From CADEDH01 sp965262175 (GTDB taxonomy: Bacteria > Actinomycetota > Acidimicrobiia > Acidimicrobiales > SZUA-35), in contig CBDHES010000029.1 in assembly GCA_965262175.1 (NCBI GenBank), positions 62,001-126,000 of the forward strand: a stretch of DNA of 64,000 nucleotides. Reading direction: 5' to 3'. How positions within the stretch are numbered: the stretch's first letter is position 1; the number at the start of each line of letters is the position of its first letter. The notes under the pieces are model-generated. The model searched no databases. It was given only the letters and a program-made list of their open reading frames with translations, and had not been told where the DNA came from. The position numbers were made by a program, and so were the translations under genes. This document shows, piece by piece, positions 8,262 through 16,813 of the stretch.

Positions 8262-10795
8262 GCCAACCACTGGATGGGATCCGGGTCGTCGAACTGGCCC
8301 AGGGCATCGCCGGCCCCTACGCCGGCAAACTGTTGGGCGACTACGGGGCCGACGTGGTCAAGGTCGAGCCGACCGGCGGCGACCTCGCCCGACACCTCGG
8401 GCCGTTCCCGTCCTCGGGTCCCGACCCGGAGCAGGGCGCGCTGTTCCTCCACCTGAACACGAACAAGCGCTCGATCGTCGCCACCGACGACGACACCGGC
8501 GAGGCCGTGGTCGACCGGCTCCTCCGGGGTGCCGACATCGCCATCGTGTCGGCCGAGGGGCCCGACCCGGTCGCCCTCCGGGCGCTCCACCCCGGCCTGG
8601 TCGTGGTCTCGGTGACGTCGTTCGGGCTGACCGGGCCATGCGCCGGCTTCGCCGGCTCGGAGCTCATCCACCTGGCGTTCGGTGGGCCGCTGTCGGCCTC
8701 GGGCAACCCCGAGCGGGAACCGGTCAAGATGGGCGGCGAGATCGGTCAGTACCAGTGCGGGTCGATCGCCGCCATGGCGGCGCTGGCCGCCCTGGCCGGC
8801 GCCGAGCAGGGCCACGGGGGCACGCTGATCGACGTGGCCAACGTCGAGACCCAGGCCGGATCGATCGACCGGCGGATGACGTACCTGCTGTACGCCGCGT
8901 ACCGGGGCCAGGACGTCGAGCGGGCCGGTGGCTACTCGGTGGCGGTGTTCCCCGGAGGCTGTCGGCCGGCGGCCGACGGCCATGTCCAGGTGTCGACGTT
9001 GATGAACTGGATCCCCCGGATGCTGGCGGTCCTCGACGATCCCGACATGGCGGCGCTCTACGACGATCCGGGGTGGATCCTCAACGAAGCGCTTCCCGAT
9101 CTGGCCGACGCCCAGCTCCTGACCTGGACGGTGTCCCGGACCCGCCAGGAGGCGATGGAGGTGGCCCAGGCCAAGGGATGGCCGGTGACGGCGGTCAACG
9201 CGCCCGTCGACCTCCTCGACGACCGTCACTTCGCCGAGCGGGGGTTCTTCGTCGACGTGGACCACCCGGTGGCGGGGACGCTCCGCCAACCCCGGGGCGG
9301 GATCGGGATGGATGAGGGGTGGGTGCTGCGCCGCCCCGCTCCTCTCCTCGACCAGCACGGGGAGGAGATCCGGGCCGAGCTCGAAGCCTCGGCGCCGGCG
9401 GGCGGTCCGGCCGCCGTGGCGCCGACCGATCCTCAACCGGCGTCGCCGGTCGGCGGCCCGTCGACCGATGGGTCCGTCGTCGACGAGAGCCCGGCGCTGC
9501 CCCTGGCCGGCATCCGGATCCTCGACATGACGGTGGTCTGGGCCGGCCCCTACGCCACGTGCCTGCTCGGCGACCTCGGGGCCGACGTGATCCGGGTCGA
9601 CAACCCCTACATCTTCCCCTCGGCCACCCGGGGGGTGCTGCCCCGTCCGACCGACGACATGATCGCCGACCTCGGGGGCATCTTCGGCGGCTACCCCGAC
9701 GCCGCCGGCGGCGAGCGGCCCTGGAACCGGATCGCCCTGTTCAACGCCCACGCCCGGAACAAGCGGAGCGTCACCCTCGACCTGCGCAAGGAGTCGGGAC
9801 GGGAGGCCTTCCTCCGCTTGGCCGAGCGGTGCGACGTGATGATCGAGAACAACTCGATCGACCTGATCGACAAGCTCGGGATCGGATGGGACGACCTCCG
9901 GGCCCGCAACGACCAGCTCATCCTGATCCGGCTCCCATCGGTCGGCCTCAGCGGCCCCTATCGGGGCTACCTCGGGTTCGGCGTGAACTTCGAGGCCCTG
10001 TGCGGCCTCGGCGCCATCCGGGGCTATCCCGACGCCGATCTCAGCGAGAACGACCCCGTCTATCACATGGACGCCGCGTCGGGCTCGGCCGGTGCCTTCG
10101 CCACGCTGGCCGCCCTTCGCCGCCGGGAGCGGACCGGGGTCGGCGAGATGATCGAGCTGTCCCAGGCCGAGAACATGATGAACCACATCGGTGAACTGTT
10201 CATCGACGCCGGCCGGACCGGCACCCGCCACGAACGGTTGGGGAACCGTCACCCGGTGCGGGCGCCGCAGGGCTGCTACCCCTGCCAGGGCGAGGACGCC
10301 TGGGCCGCGATCTCGGTCGGATCCGACGTCGAGTGGGCCGGTCTCGCGGCCGCAGCCGAACGACCGGAGTGGCTGACCGACCCTCGCTTCGCCACCGCCG
10401 AGGCCCGGCGGGCCAACCACGACGCCCTGGACGCCGAGATCGAGGCCTGGACCGCAGCGCTCACCCCTCACGAGGTGTTCGGCCGTTGCCAGGCCCAGCG
10501 GGTGCCGGCCGCTCCGGTCCTCCATGAGCGGGAAGCGCTGGCCGACCCCCACCTCCAGGCCCGAGGGATGTTCGCCGTCAACGGCAATGCCGACACCGGC
10601 GACCATGTCTCCCCCACCCACCCGTTCCGGTGGGATGGTCCCGACCTACGGTTCGGCCGACTCCCGGTCCTCGGGGGCGACAACGAGGCGGTGTTCAAGG
10701 ACCTGGTGGGGATGTCGGACACCGAGTACGCCACCCTCGACGCCGATGGCCACCTGACCGGCTCGTACCACGCCCCCGACGGCACCCCGCTGTAG
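8258..10795 (+). CDS. Tandem double-domain CaiB/BaiF CoA-transferase, second copy
   Basis: 845 residues from ATG 8258, which overlaps the previous stop by four bases. Unit 1 (about 1-395) opens GIRVVELAQGIAGPYAGKLL; after an Ala/Pro-rich linker unit 2 opens GIRILDMTVVWAGPYATCLL and has VMIENNSIDLIDKLG. As in the preceding gene, the catalytic aspartate is present in unit 2 (YHMDAASGSAGAFATL) and replaced in unit 1 (EIGQYQCGSIAAM, Gln for Asp). The frame stays open far upstream of 8258, but that part lies inside the previous gene and has no family similarity. Likely role: CoA transfer on substrates activated by the upstream synthetase. Substrate unknown. Confidence 0.85.
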   Translation: MSQPLDGIRVVELAQGIAGPYAGKLLGDYGADVVKVEPTGGDLARHLGPFPSSGPDPEQGALFLHLNTNKRSIVATDDDTGEAVVDRLLRGADIAIVSAEGPDPVALRALHPGLVVVSVTSFGLTGPCAGFAGSELIHLAFGGPLSASGNPEREPVKMGGEIGQYQCGSIAAMAALAALAGAEQGHGGTLIDVANVETQAGSIDRRMTYLLYAAYRGQDVERAGGYSVAVFPGGCRPAADGHVQVSTLMNWIPRMLAVLDDPDMAALYDDPGWILNEALPDLADAQLLTWTVSRTRQEAMEVAQAKGWPVTAVNAPVDLLDDRHFAERGFFVDVDHPVAGTLRQPRGGIGMDEGWVLRRPAPLLDQHGEEIRAELEASAPAGGPAAVAPTDPQPASPVGGPSTDGSVVDESPALPLAGIRILDMTVVWAGPYATCLLGDLGADVIRVDNPYIFPSATRGVLPRPTDDMIADLGGIFGGYPDAAGGERPWNRIALFNAHARNKRSVTLDLRKESGREAFLRLAERCDVMIENNSIDLIDKLGIGWDDLRARNDQLILIRLPSVGLSGPYRGYLGFGVNFEALCGLGAIRGYPDADLSENDPVYHMDAASGSAGAFATLAALRRRERTGVGEMIELSQAENMMNHIGELFIDAGRTGTRHERLGNRHPVRAPQGCYPCQGEDAWAAISVGSDVEWAGLAAAAERPEWLTDPRFATAEARRANHDALDAEIEAWTAALTPHEVFGRCQAQRVPAAPVLHEREALADPHLQARGMFAVNGNADTGDHVSPTHPFRWDGPDLRFGRLPVLGGDNEAVFKDLVGMSDTEYATLDADGHLTGSYHAPDGTPL

Positions 10796-10845
10796 GAGGC
10801 CGGAGCCAGACACCGCGGCGCCCGTTCGAGGCGATCGCGCGGTCC

Positions 10846-11583
10846 TCAGTCCCAGGCGCCGAACTGGAACGCCTCGCCGGGCAGGGCCCGCCACCGCTCC
10901 CAGACGGTGGCGTCGCCATCGACGACGGTCACGCCGGTGTGGGGGCGACCCCACACCGCGAGCAGCAGTTGGGTCGGAGGACCGACGACGGTTGCGCTGG
11001 CAGACGTCTCGGAGGAGATGACCACGTCGGGGCCGTCGCCGGTCGTCTCCATCTGGAGGTGGAGGGCTCCGGGGTCGACCCCGGTCACCCGACGCATGGC
11101 CGGCAGGAAGAACCGACTGGTGTACGTGACGGCGTCGACCGCCTCGTCGTCGGTGAGACCGGGCGGCTGGCCGAGCGCGTCCTCGACGTCGAGGCGGTGA
11201 ACCCCCAACTCCGAGGCGGCATGCCACGTCCACAGGTCGACCGTGCCTTCGCCACCGGTCATCGAGAAGTAGCACCGCCGATCGGTGTCTCCGTCGAGGC
11301 GGTCGAGGGCGGCGTGGGCCCACGACGCCAGGTCGGCCATCGGGGCACCGGCCGGCTGCTCGGCGCTGGTGGCGTAGCCCCGCTCGCGGGACGCCGGATC
11401 CTCGGGCGGGGAGGCGATCATCTCGGACCAGGCGATGGCGACCCGACCGACGTGGGAGGCAGCGTGGTAGACCGTCCATCCGGGGCAGTTCGGAACGGGC
11501 CGTTCCTGCTCGGCCGCTGTCCGCCCGGTGATGTAGTCGACGGCGGCTCTGGCGCTCGCCAGTCGCTCAGCGTGGGTTCGCAT
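10846..11583 (-). CDS. Maleylpyruvate isomerase / mycothiol-dependent DinB-family protein
   Basis: 245 residues from ATG 11583, preceded by GAGGAG at good spacing; an upstream in-frame start at 11637 lacks such a site. The N-terminus (VPNCPGWTVYHAASHVGRV) carries the PxCPxW..xxxHxxH pattern of the actinobacterial mycothiol-dependent maleylpyruvate isomerase family, a DinB-like four-helix bundle with a histidine metal site (HVG, then WTWHAASELGVHRLDVE). The C-terminal part is the SCP2-like domain with LLLAVWGR. Members are mycothiol-dependent isomerases or transferases; the specific substrate here is not evident. Confidence 0.82.
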   Translation of the reverse strand: MRTHAERLASARAAVDYITGRTAAEQERPVPNCPGWTVYHAASHVGRVAIAWSEMIASPPEDPASRERGYATSAEQPAGAPMADLASWAHAALDRLDGDTDRRCYFSMTGGEGTVDLWTWHAASELGVHRLDVEDALGQPPGLTDDEAVDAVTYTSRFFLPAMRRVTGVDPGALHLQMETTGDGPDVVISSETSASATVVGPPTQLLLAVWGRPHTGVTVVDGDATVWERWRALPGEAFQFGAWD

Positions 11584-11674
11584 CGTCACTCCTCGTTCCG
11601 TGGTCCCTCCGCCGCTCAGCTTGGCCCGCCGCACCACCGCCGGTCACGTCGGGCGGGATGCGGCGGCGCACCGC

Positions 11675-12064
11675 TCAGCTCGAGGCGGCCACGGCCTCGA
11701 TCTCGATCAGCCATCCGGGCTCCAGCAGTCCGGCGCACACGACCGTTCGGGCGGCGTGATGGTCGCCCAGACGCCGCTTGAGGACGGCGACATTGGCCGG
11801 GTCGAGGGCGGGGTCGGCCAGGTAGAACCGGAGCGACACGAGGTTGGCGATCGTCATGTCGGCCGATGCCAGGATCCGTTCGAGATGGGTCCAGATGGCG
11901 TCGGCCTGACCGTCGAAGCTCTCGGGCATGGTCTCGCCGTCCTGCTCGAACCCGTTCAACCCGGAGATGAACAGCAGACGGGACCCGGCCGGCACTTCGA
12001 CGGCGTGGGCGTAGTTGGCGTAGGGCGGGAAGACCTCGGGGGGATTGTGGGGGCGTGGGGTCAC
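11675..12064 (-). CDS. RidA / YjgF/YER057c family protein
   Basis: 129 residues, the family length. Diagnostic parts are LLFISGLNGFEQDG, QADAIWTHLERILASADMTIANLVSL (cited here as pieces QADAIW and LASADM), YLADP and the terminal LIEIEAVAA. RidA proteins are trimeric enamine/imine deaminases that clear reactive 2-aminoacrylate-type intermediates, although many paralogues have catabolic roles. The GTG start at 12064 has no clear Shine-Dalgarno; a CATACT box six bases upstream could serve as a -10 for a leaderless message. Confidence 0.85.
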   Translation of the reverse strand: MTPRPHNPPEVFPPYANYAHAVEVPAGSRLLFISGLNGFEQDGETMPESFDGQADAIWTHLERILASADMTIANLVSLRFYLADPALDPANVAVLKRRLGDHHAARTVVCAGLLEPGWLIEIEAVAASS

Positions 12065-12143
12065 CGATCGAGTATGCCGGCCTCGCCGGAGCCGCCCGTC
12101 CCCCCGCCGGGCGGGTGGTCAGGCGGATCGGGCCCCCGCCGAT

Positions 12144-12971
12144 CTACCGACCGTGGAAGATCGGCTCCCGCTTGTCGACGAAGGCCTGGGAGGCCTCCTT
12201 GTGGTCGGCGGTCCGTCCGGTGTGGCGGTGATGGGTCGACTCCAACTCGAGGCAGGTCGCCAGGTCGCCGGTCACCGAGCGGTTGATGTTCTCCTTCATG
12301 TACCGGTAGGCGATCGGCGGTCCGGCGGCGAGGCGAGCGGCCCACGACCGCCAGGCGGCGTCGAGCTCGTCGGCCGGCACCACCTGGTTCACCAGTCCCA
12401 ACCGCTCGGCGGTCACCATGTCGACGCGATCCGAGAGGTAGTACAGCTCCTTGGCCTTGGCCGGCCCCACCAGCTGGGTCATGAACCAGGTTCCGCCGTA
12501 GTCGCCGGCGAGGCCGACGCGGGCGAAGGCGGTGGTCATGATGGCGCTGTCGGCCGCCAGGCGGAGATCACAGGCCAACGCCAGCGAGAGCCCGGCACCG
12601 GCCGCCGGGCCGGGGAGCACGGCCAGCGTCGGCTTCGGCATGGCGAACAGGACCCCGGAGGTCGCCTTGTGGCTCAACCGCTGGCCGTACACGCCGGCGT
12701 CCCAGTTCTCGGACCCGCCCCCAGCACCATCACCGGCGGCGAAGCCCTTCACGTCGCCGCCGGCCGAGAAGGCCCCGCCGGCGCCGGTCAACACCACACA
12801 GCGGACGTCGTCGGCCGTCTCGACGTCGGCCAGGGCGGCGACGAGGCCGGTCAGCATGGCGTCGCTCATCGCGTTGCGCCGCTCGGGTCTGTTCATCGTG
12901 ATGACGGCCACCCCGTCGTCGCCGACCTCGGCCAGCAGATCGTCGGTCCCGGTCTCGATCGTTCGTGCCAT
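12144..12971 (-). CDS. Enoyl-CoA hydratase/isomerase (crotonase) family protein
   Basis: 275 residues from ATG 12971, with GAGGA upstream; the frame is open further to 13055 but the extra residues look non-coding. Crotonase features: VITMNRPERRNAMS at the N-terminus, the oxyanion-hole segment GAGGAFSAGGDVKGF, a second one at GPAAGAGLSLALACDLRLAA, and RVGLAGDYGGTWF in the region of the active-site acid. This subgroup often carries Asp in GDYG. The likely role is hydration or isomerisation of an acyl-CoA in fatty-acid or aromatic catabolism, in keeping with the CoA genes at 3-10.8 kb. Confidence 0.87.
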   Translation of the reverse strand: MARTIETGTDDLLAEVGDDGVAVITMNRPERRNAMSDAMLTGLVAALADVETADDVRCVVLTGAGGAFSAGGDVKGFAAGDGAGGGSENWDAGVYGQRLSHKATSGVLFAMPKPTLAVLPGPAAGAGLSLALACDLRLAADSAIMTTAFARVGLAGDYGGTWFMTQLVGPAKAKELYYLSDRVDMVTAERLGLVNQVVPADELDAAWRSWAARLAAGPPIAYRYMKENINRSVTGDLATCLELESTHHRHTGRTADHKEASQAFVDKREPIFHGR

Positions 12972-13131
12972 CGTCCACGTCCTCGCTCGCTCGACGCCCG
13001 AGCCATGTGGCCAGGGCCGGACTCGATCATGTTGGGGGCGAGGCCCGCCCGGCAAGCTGACGTCCCCGGTCCCCTGCTCGGCGTGGTCGACCGCCGTGGC
13101 GACGATGTGGGGCCCGGTGTCCCGGCACGGC

Positions 13132-13137
13132 TAGGTT
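13132..13137 (+). promoter_or_regulatory. Candidate -10 box TAGGTT for a leaderless cupin transcript
   Basis: TAGGTT ends eight bases before the ATG at 13146, and no Shine-Dalgarno lies in between. This fits the TANNNT -10 element of actinobacterial leaderless transcripts, where transcription starts at or near the first base of the start codon. It is one of nine such cases in this window. Confidence 0.45.
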
Positions 13138-13145
13138 CGGGCGCC

Positions 13146-13520
13146 ATGAACGTGGTGCGCCTCTACACCGGCCCCGACGGCCGATCCCATTTCGCCGACG
13201 TGTCGATCGATCTCACCGAGTCCGCCCTGGCCGGCCGACTCTCGAATCCGTGGGCGGCGACCGGCGTGCAGTTCCGCGAGGTCCCGGGCGACTACGCGCT
13301 CGACTTCCACAACGCTCCCCGCCGTCAGCTCGTGGTCAACCTGACCGGCTCGGTCGAGATCGTCGTCGGCGACGGGACGTCCCGGGTGGTGGGTCCCGGT
13401 GAGATCCTCCTCGCCGAAGACACCGACGGCGAGGGCCACATCAGCCGAAACGTCGGCGGCGAGCCCCGGACGTGTCTGTTCATCCACCTCGGCGAGGACG
13501 GCGAGGACGACGGCCGATGA
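13146..13520 (+). CDS. Small cupin-fold protein
   Basis: 124 residues. The core has cupin-like beta strands: FREVPGDYALDFHNAPRRQLVVNLTG (cited as FREVPG and RRQLVV), then a glycine-bearing turn GPGEILLAEDTDGEGH and a final strand TCLFIHLG. It resembles small single-domain cupins found in proteobacteria and actinobacteria whose function is unknown; metal ligands are only partly conserved (His in DFHNAP, His in GEGHIS). Its last four bases overlap the start of the thioesterase gene, so the two are translationally coupled. Confidence 0.75.
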   Translation: MNVVRLYTGPDGRSHFADVSIDLTESALAGRLSNPWAATGVQFREVPGDYALDFHNAPRRQLVVNLTGSVEIVVGDGTSRVVGPGEILLAEDTDGEGHISRNVGGEPRTCLFIHLGEDGEDDGR

Positions 13521-14221
13521 GCGCCCCGGCCCGGAGCCCCCTCCCCGAGGTCGAGGTCGCCGCGGCGGCCGGCGTCCGGCGGCTCGCGGCGGCACTTCTC
13601 GGCCGCACGGTCACCCCCGAGATCTCGGGGGAGGTCGCGGTCCGTCTCGCGGAGCTGGCGGAGCTGGTCGAGACCTGCCCGACCCGGACCAAACAGGAGG
13701 CCTTCGCCACCTACCCGGGGCATCAACGGATCGAGCACTTCCTGGAGACCGGTCGTTGGCCGGACGGGCCGCCCGATGGCGGGGAGGTCACCTTCGATGC
13801 GCTGTCGTTCGTCGGCGGCCCGCTCAACCCGTTCTCGGCCGGGACCCGATTCTGGCGGGACGGCGACGATGCGGTGGCGATTGTCACCTTTCCCCCGTCG
13901 TACGAGGGCCCGCCGTCCCGGGTCCACGGTGGGATGATCGCAGCGACCTTCGACGAGGTCATGGGCGCGGTGTTCCGGGTCCGGGCGATGGCCTCGTCGT
14001 TCACCGGCACCCTCGCCGTCCGCTACACCGGCCCGGCTCCGATGGGCACCGAGCTGGAGTTCCGGGCGACCTTGTCGGAGACCAAGGGCCGCAAGCACAC
14101 GGTGACGGCCACCGCCACCGGGCCCGACGGTCCCTTCGCCACCGCCGAGGGCATCTTCATCCAGATGAGCGACGAGCAGTTCGCGGCGGCGGTCGACGAT
14201 GGACCGTCCACCACTGGTTGA
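13517..14221 (+). CDS. Hot-dog fold acyl-CoA thioesterase (PaaI/THEM4-like)
   Basis: 234 residues from the ATG at 13517, which overlaps the preceding stop (ATGA). The C-terminal half (about 100-225) has the hot-dog thioesterase pattern: SRVHGGMIAATFDEVMGAVF contains the HGGxxxxxxDE catalytic helix, and the following strands TGTLAVRYTGPAPMGTELEF match PaaI/THEM4 members. The N-terminal 90 residues are helical and unrecognised. The enzyme probably releases acids from CoA, consistent with nearby CoA-transferases and crotonase. Confidence 0.85.
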   Translation: MSAPARSPLPEVEVAAAAGVRRLAAALLGRTVTPEISGEVAVRLAELAELVETCPTRTKQEAFATYPGHQRIEHFLETGRWPDGPPDGGEVTFDALSFVGGPLNPFSAGTRFWRDGDDAVAIVTFPPSYEGPPSRVHGGMIAATFDEVMGAVFRVRAMASSFTGTLAVRYTGPAPMGTELEFRATLSETKGRKHTVTATATGPDGPFATAEGIFIQMSDEQFAAAVDDGPSTTG

Positions 14222-14263
14222 CCACCCTGAGCTGGAGCCGGGCAGGCCGGTGGCGGGGCGGAC

Positions 14264-14269
14264 TACGGT
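14264..14269 (+). promoter_or_regulatory. Candidate -10 box TACGGT for a leaderless transcript
   Basis: TACGGT ends six bases before the ATG at 14276; the spacer GGCCGG is too short for a ribosome site. It fits the same TANNNT-start arrangement seen before the cupin, RG-rich, TatB, GcvH and SRAP genes. Confidence 0.4.
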
Positions 14270-14275
14270 GGCCGG

Positions 14276-14683
14276 ATGACGACCCTGGACGAAGCGATCG
14301 CCATCGCCGAGGAGCTGCCGGAGGTCACCGAGGGCACCCGCTACGGCCAACGGACGTGGTTCGTCGACGGTACGGCCTTCGCCTGGGAGCGTCCGTTCTC
14401 CAAGGCCGATCTCAAGCGGTTCGGCGACGAGGAGCCGCCGGGCGGCCCGATCCTGGCGGTGGCGGTCGAAGACCTCGACGAGAAGGCGGCGGTCCTCGCC
14501 GCCGGCACGCCCGGCCTGTTCACCATCTCCCACTTCGACCGTTACCCCGCGGTGCTGATCCAGCTGGAGGCGGCGTCGGTCGACGACGTGCGAACGGCCG
14601 TCGTCGACGCCTGGTTGGCCGCCGCCCCCGACGAGCTGGCCGCGGCCCACGCTCCCGAGCTGGTGCCCGACCCCGACGGGTGA
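14276..14683 (+). CDS. MmcQ/YjbR family protein
   Basis: 135 residues with the compact double-stranded YjbR/CyaY-like fold signature: an N-terminal helix ending in a glycine turn (AEELPEVTEGTRYGQRTWFVDG) followed by FAWERPFSK, AVAVEDLDEKAAVL, FTISHFDRYPAVLIQL and a C-terminal helix. YjbR-type proteins are suspected DNA-binding proteins but have no firm function. It is probably a monocistronic gene, ending four bases from the convergent membrane protein gene. Confidence 0.8.
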   Translation: MTTLDEAIAIAEELPEVTEGTRYGQRTWFVDGTAFAWERPFSKADLKRFGDEEPPGGPILAVAVEDLDEKAAVLAAGTPGLFTISHFDRYPAVLIQLEAASVDDVRTAVVDAWLAAAPDELAAAHAPELVPDPDG

Positions 14684-14687
14684 CCCC

Positions 14688-15395
14688 TCAACCGGTGGTG
14701 ATCCCGAACCGGTCGATCTCCGACGGCGTGAGGTGGTGCATCCCGTCCGGGGGCGCCGCCTCGATCGTGAACCAGTAGAAGTCGGGCGCACCGAGCATCT
14801 CGGTGTAGAAGTCGAGGTACCGGTCGTGCTCGGCGGCCGACCGGGGGAAGTCGGTGGCGGTCGAGGTGAAGCCCTGCCACTCGTGGACCCCGAGTCGGGC
14901 ACCGTCGCCCACGGTCCGCTCGACCCCGGCGATGAACAGGTCGACACCGCCCGACTCGGCCCGGCCATCGGCGGGCACGACCGTTGCGAGGCCTCGCTCG
15001 CGAACGATCCGGGCCATCCGGAAGGTCGCCTCATCATCGATCGATCCGGTCACGTCGGCCAGCTCCAGCGTATCGACCGCCGGATTGGCGTCGAGCAACG
15101 CCTCGAACTGGTCAGGTGTCCGACCGTTCACCGCGCCGACCATCACCACGGTGTCGTCCTCGATCTCGAAGTGGGAGAGGGTGACGCGGCTGAGCACGAC
15201 GTAGGTGGCGACCAACCGCACCGGCGGCACGACCGCGACCGCCAGCCCGGCGGCGAGCAGGACCACCGCCACCCCGACGAGAACCCGACGGCCGGTCAGC
15301 CGTCGGGGTGCCCGCTCGTCCGGCGGTCCAGCGTCGCCGTCGAGCCCGTCATCGCTGCCGGGACCGACCTCGACCGGCCCGTCGCCGGTCGTCAT
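14688..15395 (-). CDS. Membrane-anchored ClpP/crotonase-fold protein (COG3904-like)
   Basis: 235 residues: an acidic cytoplasmic N-terminus, one transmembrane helix at about 36-65 (VLVGVAVVLLAAGLAVAV), then an extracellular domain. The domain follows the order seen in COG3904-type predicted periplasmic proteins: a strand giving VVMVGAVNGRTPDQF, an inter-strand helix RMARIVRERGLATVV, a serine-glycine turn (AESGGVDLFIAG), ARLGVHEW, and a C-terminal LTPSEIDRFGITTG. This resembles the ClpP/crotonase superfamily and the Ser in ESGG sits where SAC-type members have their serine. Activity is unproven. Family assignment rests on pattern memory only. Confidence 0.6.
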   Translation of the reverse strand: MTTGDGPVEVGPGSDDGLDGDAGPPDERAPRRLTGRRVLVGVAVVLLAAGLAVAVVPPVRLVATYVVLSRVTLSHFEIEDDTVVMVGAVNGRTPDQFEALLDANPAVDTLELADVTGSIDDEATFRMARIVRERGLATVVPADGRAESGGVDLFIAGVERTVGDGARLGVHEWQGFTSTATDFPRSAAEHDRYLDFYTEMLGAPDFYWFTIEAAPPDGMHHLTPSEIDRFGITTG

Positions 15396-15408
15396 GGCGT
15401 CTCGCCGG

Positions 15409-16350
15409 TCATGGCGTCTCGCCGTTCACCGGCCCCGGCTCGGGGCCCCAGTCCGGCCACGGGGCGTACACCACCGGGCGCTGGGCGGCGAGCTGGATCT
15501 CCCAGTCCCGGGGCCACGGGTTGCCGACGCACCCTTCGAGCCCGGCCGTCTGTTGCTCCATGACCCCGGCCGGACGACCGGCGACCGGGCAGCGGGGAGC
15601 GGGGTGGCGTTGGCCGAGGAGGTGCCCGACCTCATGGTTCACCAGGTAACCCCGGTAGGTGGCGACGGTACTGTCCCAGTGATCGACCGCCTCCCGCCAT
15701 CGGGTTGCGTTGAGGGCCACGACCGGACCGTTCTGACAGCTGACCGTCCCGTAGGTCTGCAGCGGGAAGCAGAGGCCATCGACGTCGACGCCTTCGGCCA
15801 GCACCACCTCGAACGGGCTGGCGTCGTCGGCCACGAACCGGAAGCCGGCCCGGCCCCACCCTCGGGGATCGTTGAGAATGGCCAGGGCCTCGGCCGCCAG
15901 ATCGGCATCGGTCACGTCGCCGACCAGCGACCGGAATCGCAACCGGACGACCTGCTCGGCGTCCGCCGGGGAGCCGTCGAGCGCACCATCGAAGGGAACC
16001 GACGTGGTCTCGGTCGTGACGGCCTCGCCCGGCGCCCCACTCGAGGGCGCCGCCGACGTCGGGGGGCCGACGGTCGTGGTCGGAGCGTCGGGCTCGCCGG
16101 TCGGATCGGCGGCCGCTCCCACTCCCCCGTCGGCGCCCGTCCCCTGATCCTCGGCTGCTGCCGCCCCGGTCACCGATGACCCGACCGACGGCTCGGTCGA
16201 CGGCTCGGTCGGCGCTGCGGATCCTGCGGGCGCCGCCTCGCCGATGGGAGCCGTCGCGCCGGTCGCGTCGTCGACCGCCGAACCGCCGCAGGCGACCATC
16301 ACTGCGATGAGCAGCGCTCCGAGCGAGCTGGCCTTCGGCGGTCGGAACAT
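15409..16350 (-). CDS. DUF3152 lipoprotein with HExxH-type metalloprotease motif
   Basis: 313 residues. The N-terminus is a lipoprotein signal ending in VMVACGG (Cys about 21), followed by a 100-residue Ala/Thr/Pro-rich linker and a C-terminal DUF3152 domain (about 135-300). The domain contains NHEVGHLLGQRH, an HExGHxxGxxH zinc motif as in metzincin-like peptidases, plus two cysteine pairs (LCFPLQ, SCQNG, PRCPVAG, GCVGNPWP). It is presumably a surface-anchored hydrolase. It is followed 12 bp downstream by the ClpP-fold membrane protein and preceded by the polysaccharide gene cluster, all on the same strand. Confidence 0.82.
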   Translation of the reverse strand: MFRPPKASSLGALLIAVMVACGGSAVDDATGATAPIGEAAPAGSAAPTEPSTEPSVGSSVTGAAAAEDQGTGADGGVGAAADPTGEPDAPTTTVGPPTSAAPSSGAPGEAVTTETTSVPFDGALDGSPADAEQVVRLRFRSLVGDVTDADLAAEALAILNDPRGWGRAGFRFVADDASPFEVVLAEGVDVDGLCFPLQTYGTVSCQNGPVVALNATRWREAVDHWDSTVATYRGYLVNHEVGHLLGQRHPAPRCPVAGRPAGVMEQQTAGLEGCVGNPWPRDWEIQLAAQRPVVYAPWPDWGPEPGPVNGETP

Positions 16351-16368
16351 GGTGGTCTCGCTGTCCGT

Positions 16369-16800
16369 CTACCGGTACGGGAAGGCCCGGATCCGGAGCC
16401 GGGCCCGGCTGGCGTCGACGACGGCCTCGTTGCCGGTGACGAACCGGAGCCGGTGCTCGGTTCCCAGGAGACCGCTGAGCACATCGGTGGCGAAGGGGTC
16501 GTCGACCTCGACGTCGAGCTCGATCCGGGGCAGGGTCCAGGCCTTCTCGGGATTGAACGATGCCCTCGCCGTCTTGGCCGAGCGGACCCGCTTCACCGGG
16601 AAGGGAATGTCGGCCGGATCGACCAGGGCGGTCAGGACGTCGTCCTGGTTGGAGTACAGCTCCAGGCGCCATCGTGACCCGCTGGAGGCCGGGGCCAGGA
16701 ACCGGGCCCGGCGCTCGGGGCCAGCCAGGTTCCACTGGATCGCCAGGAGGGGCAGGATCAGGACGGCGAGCCCGATGAGCTGGGTGGCGATCCCTGGCAC
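16369..16800 (-). CDS. Small membrane-anchored protein of unknown function
   Basis: 143 residues from GTG 16800, with GAGGGGGG seven bases upstream; an ATG-like start at 16875 would overlap the previous gene and add an unlikely Arg-rich segment. One N-terminal transmembrane helix (LIGLAVLILPLLAI) is followed by a basic turn and a soluble beta-rich domain (WRLELYSNQDDVLTAL, IELDVEVDDPF, LRFVTGNEAVV). I do not recognise a family. It lies 13 bp after the multi-spanning protein gene, so it most likely belongs to the same surface-polysaccharide operon. Confidence 0.6.
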   Translation of the reverse strand: MPGIATQLIGLAVLILPLLAIQWNLAGPERRARFLAPASSGSRWRLELYSNQDDVLTALVDPADIPFPVKRVRSAKTARASFNPEKAWTLPRIELDVEVDDPFATDVLSGLLGTEHRLRFVTGNEAVVDASRARLRIRAFPYR

Positions 16801-16813
16801 CGCTAGGCCCCCC

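Noticed and set aside
8153..10621. 822-codon minus-strand open frame
   Set aside because: Antisense shadow of the CoA-transferase fusion; composition is typical of reverse translation of GC-rich coding DNA.
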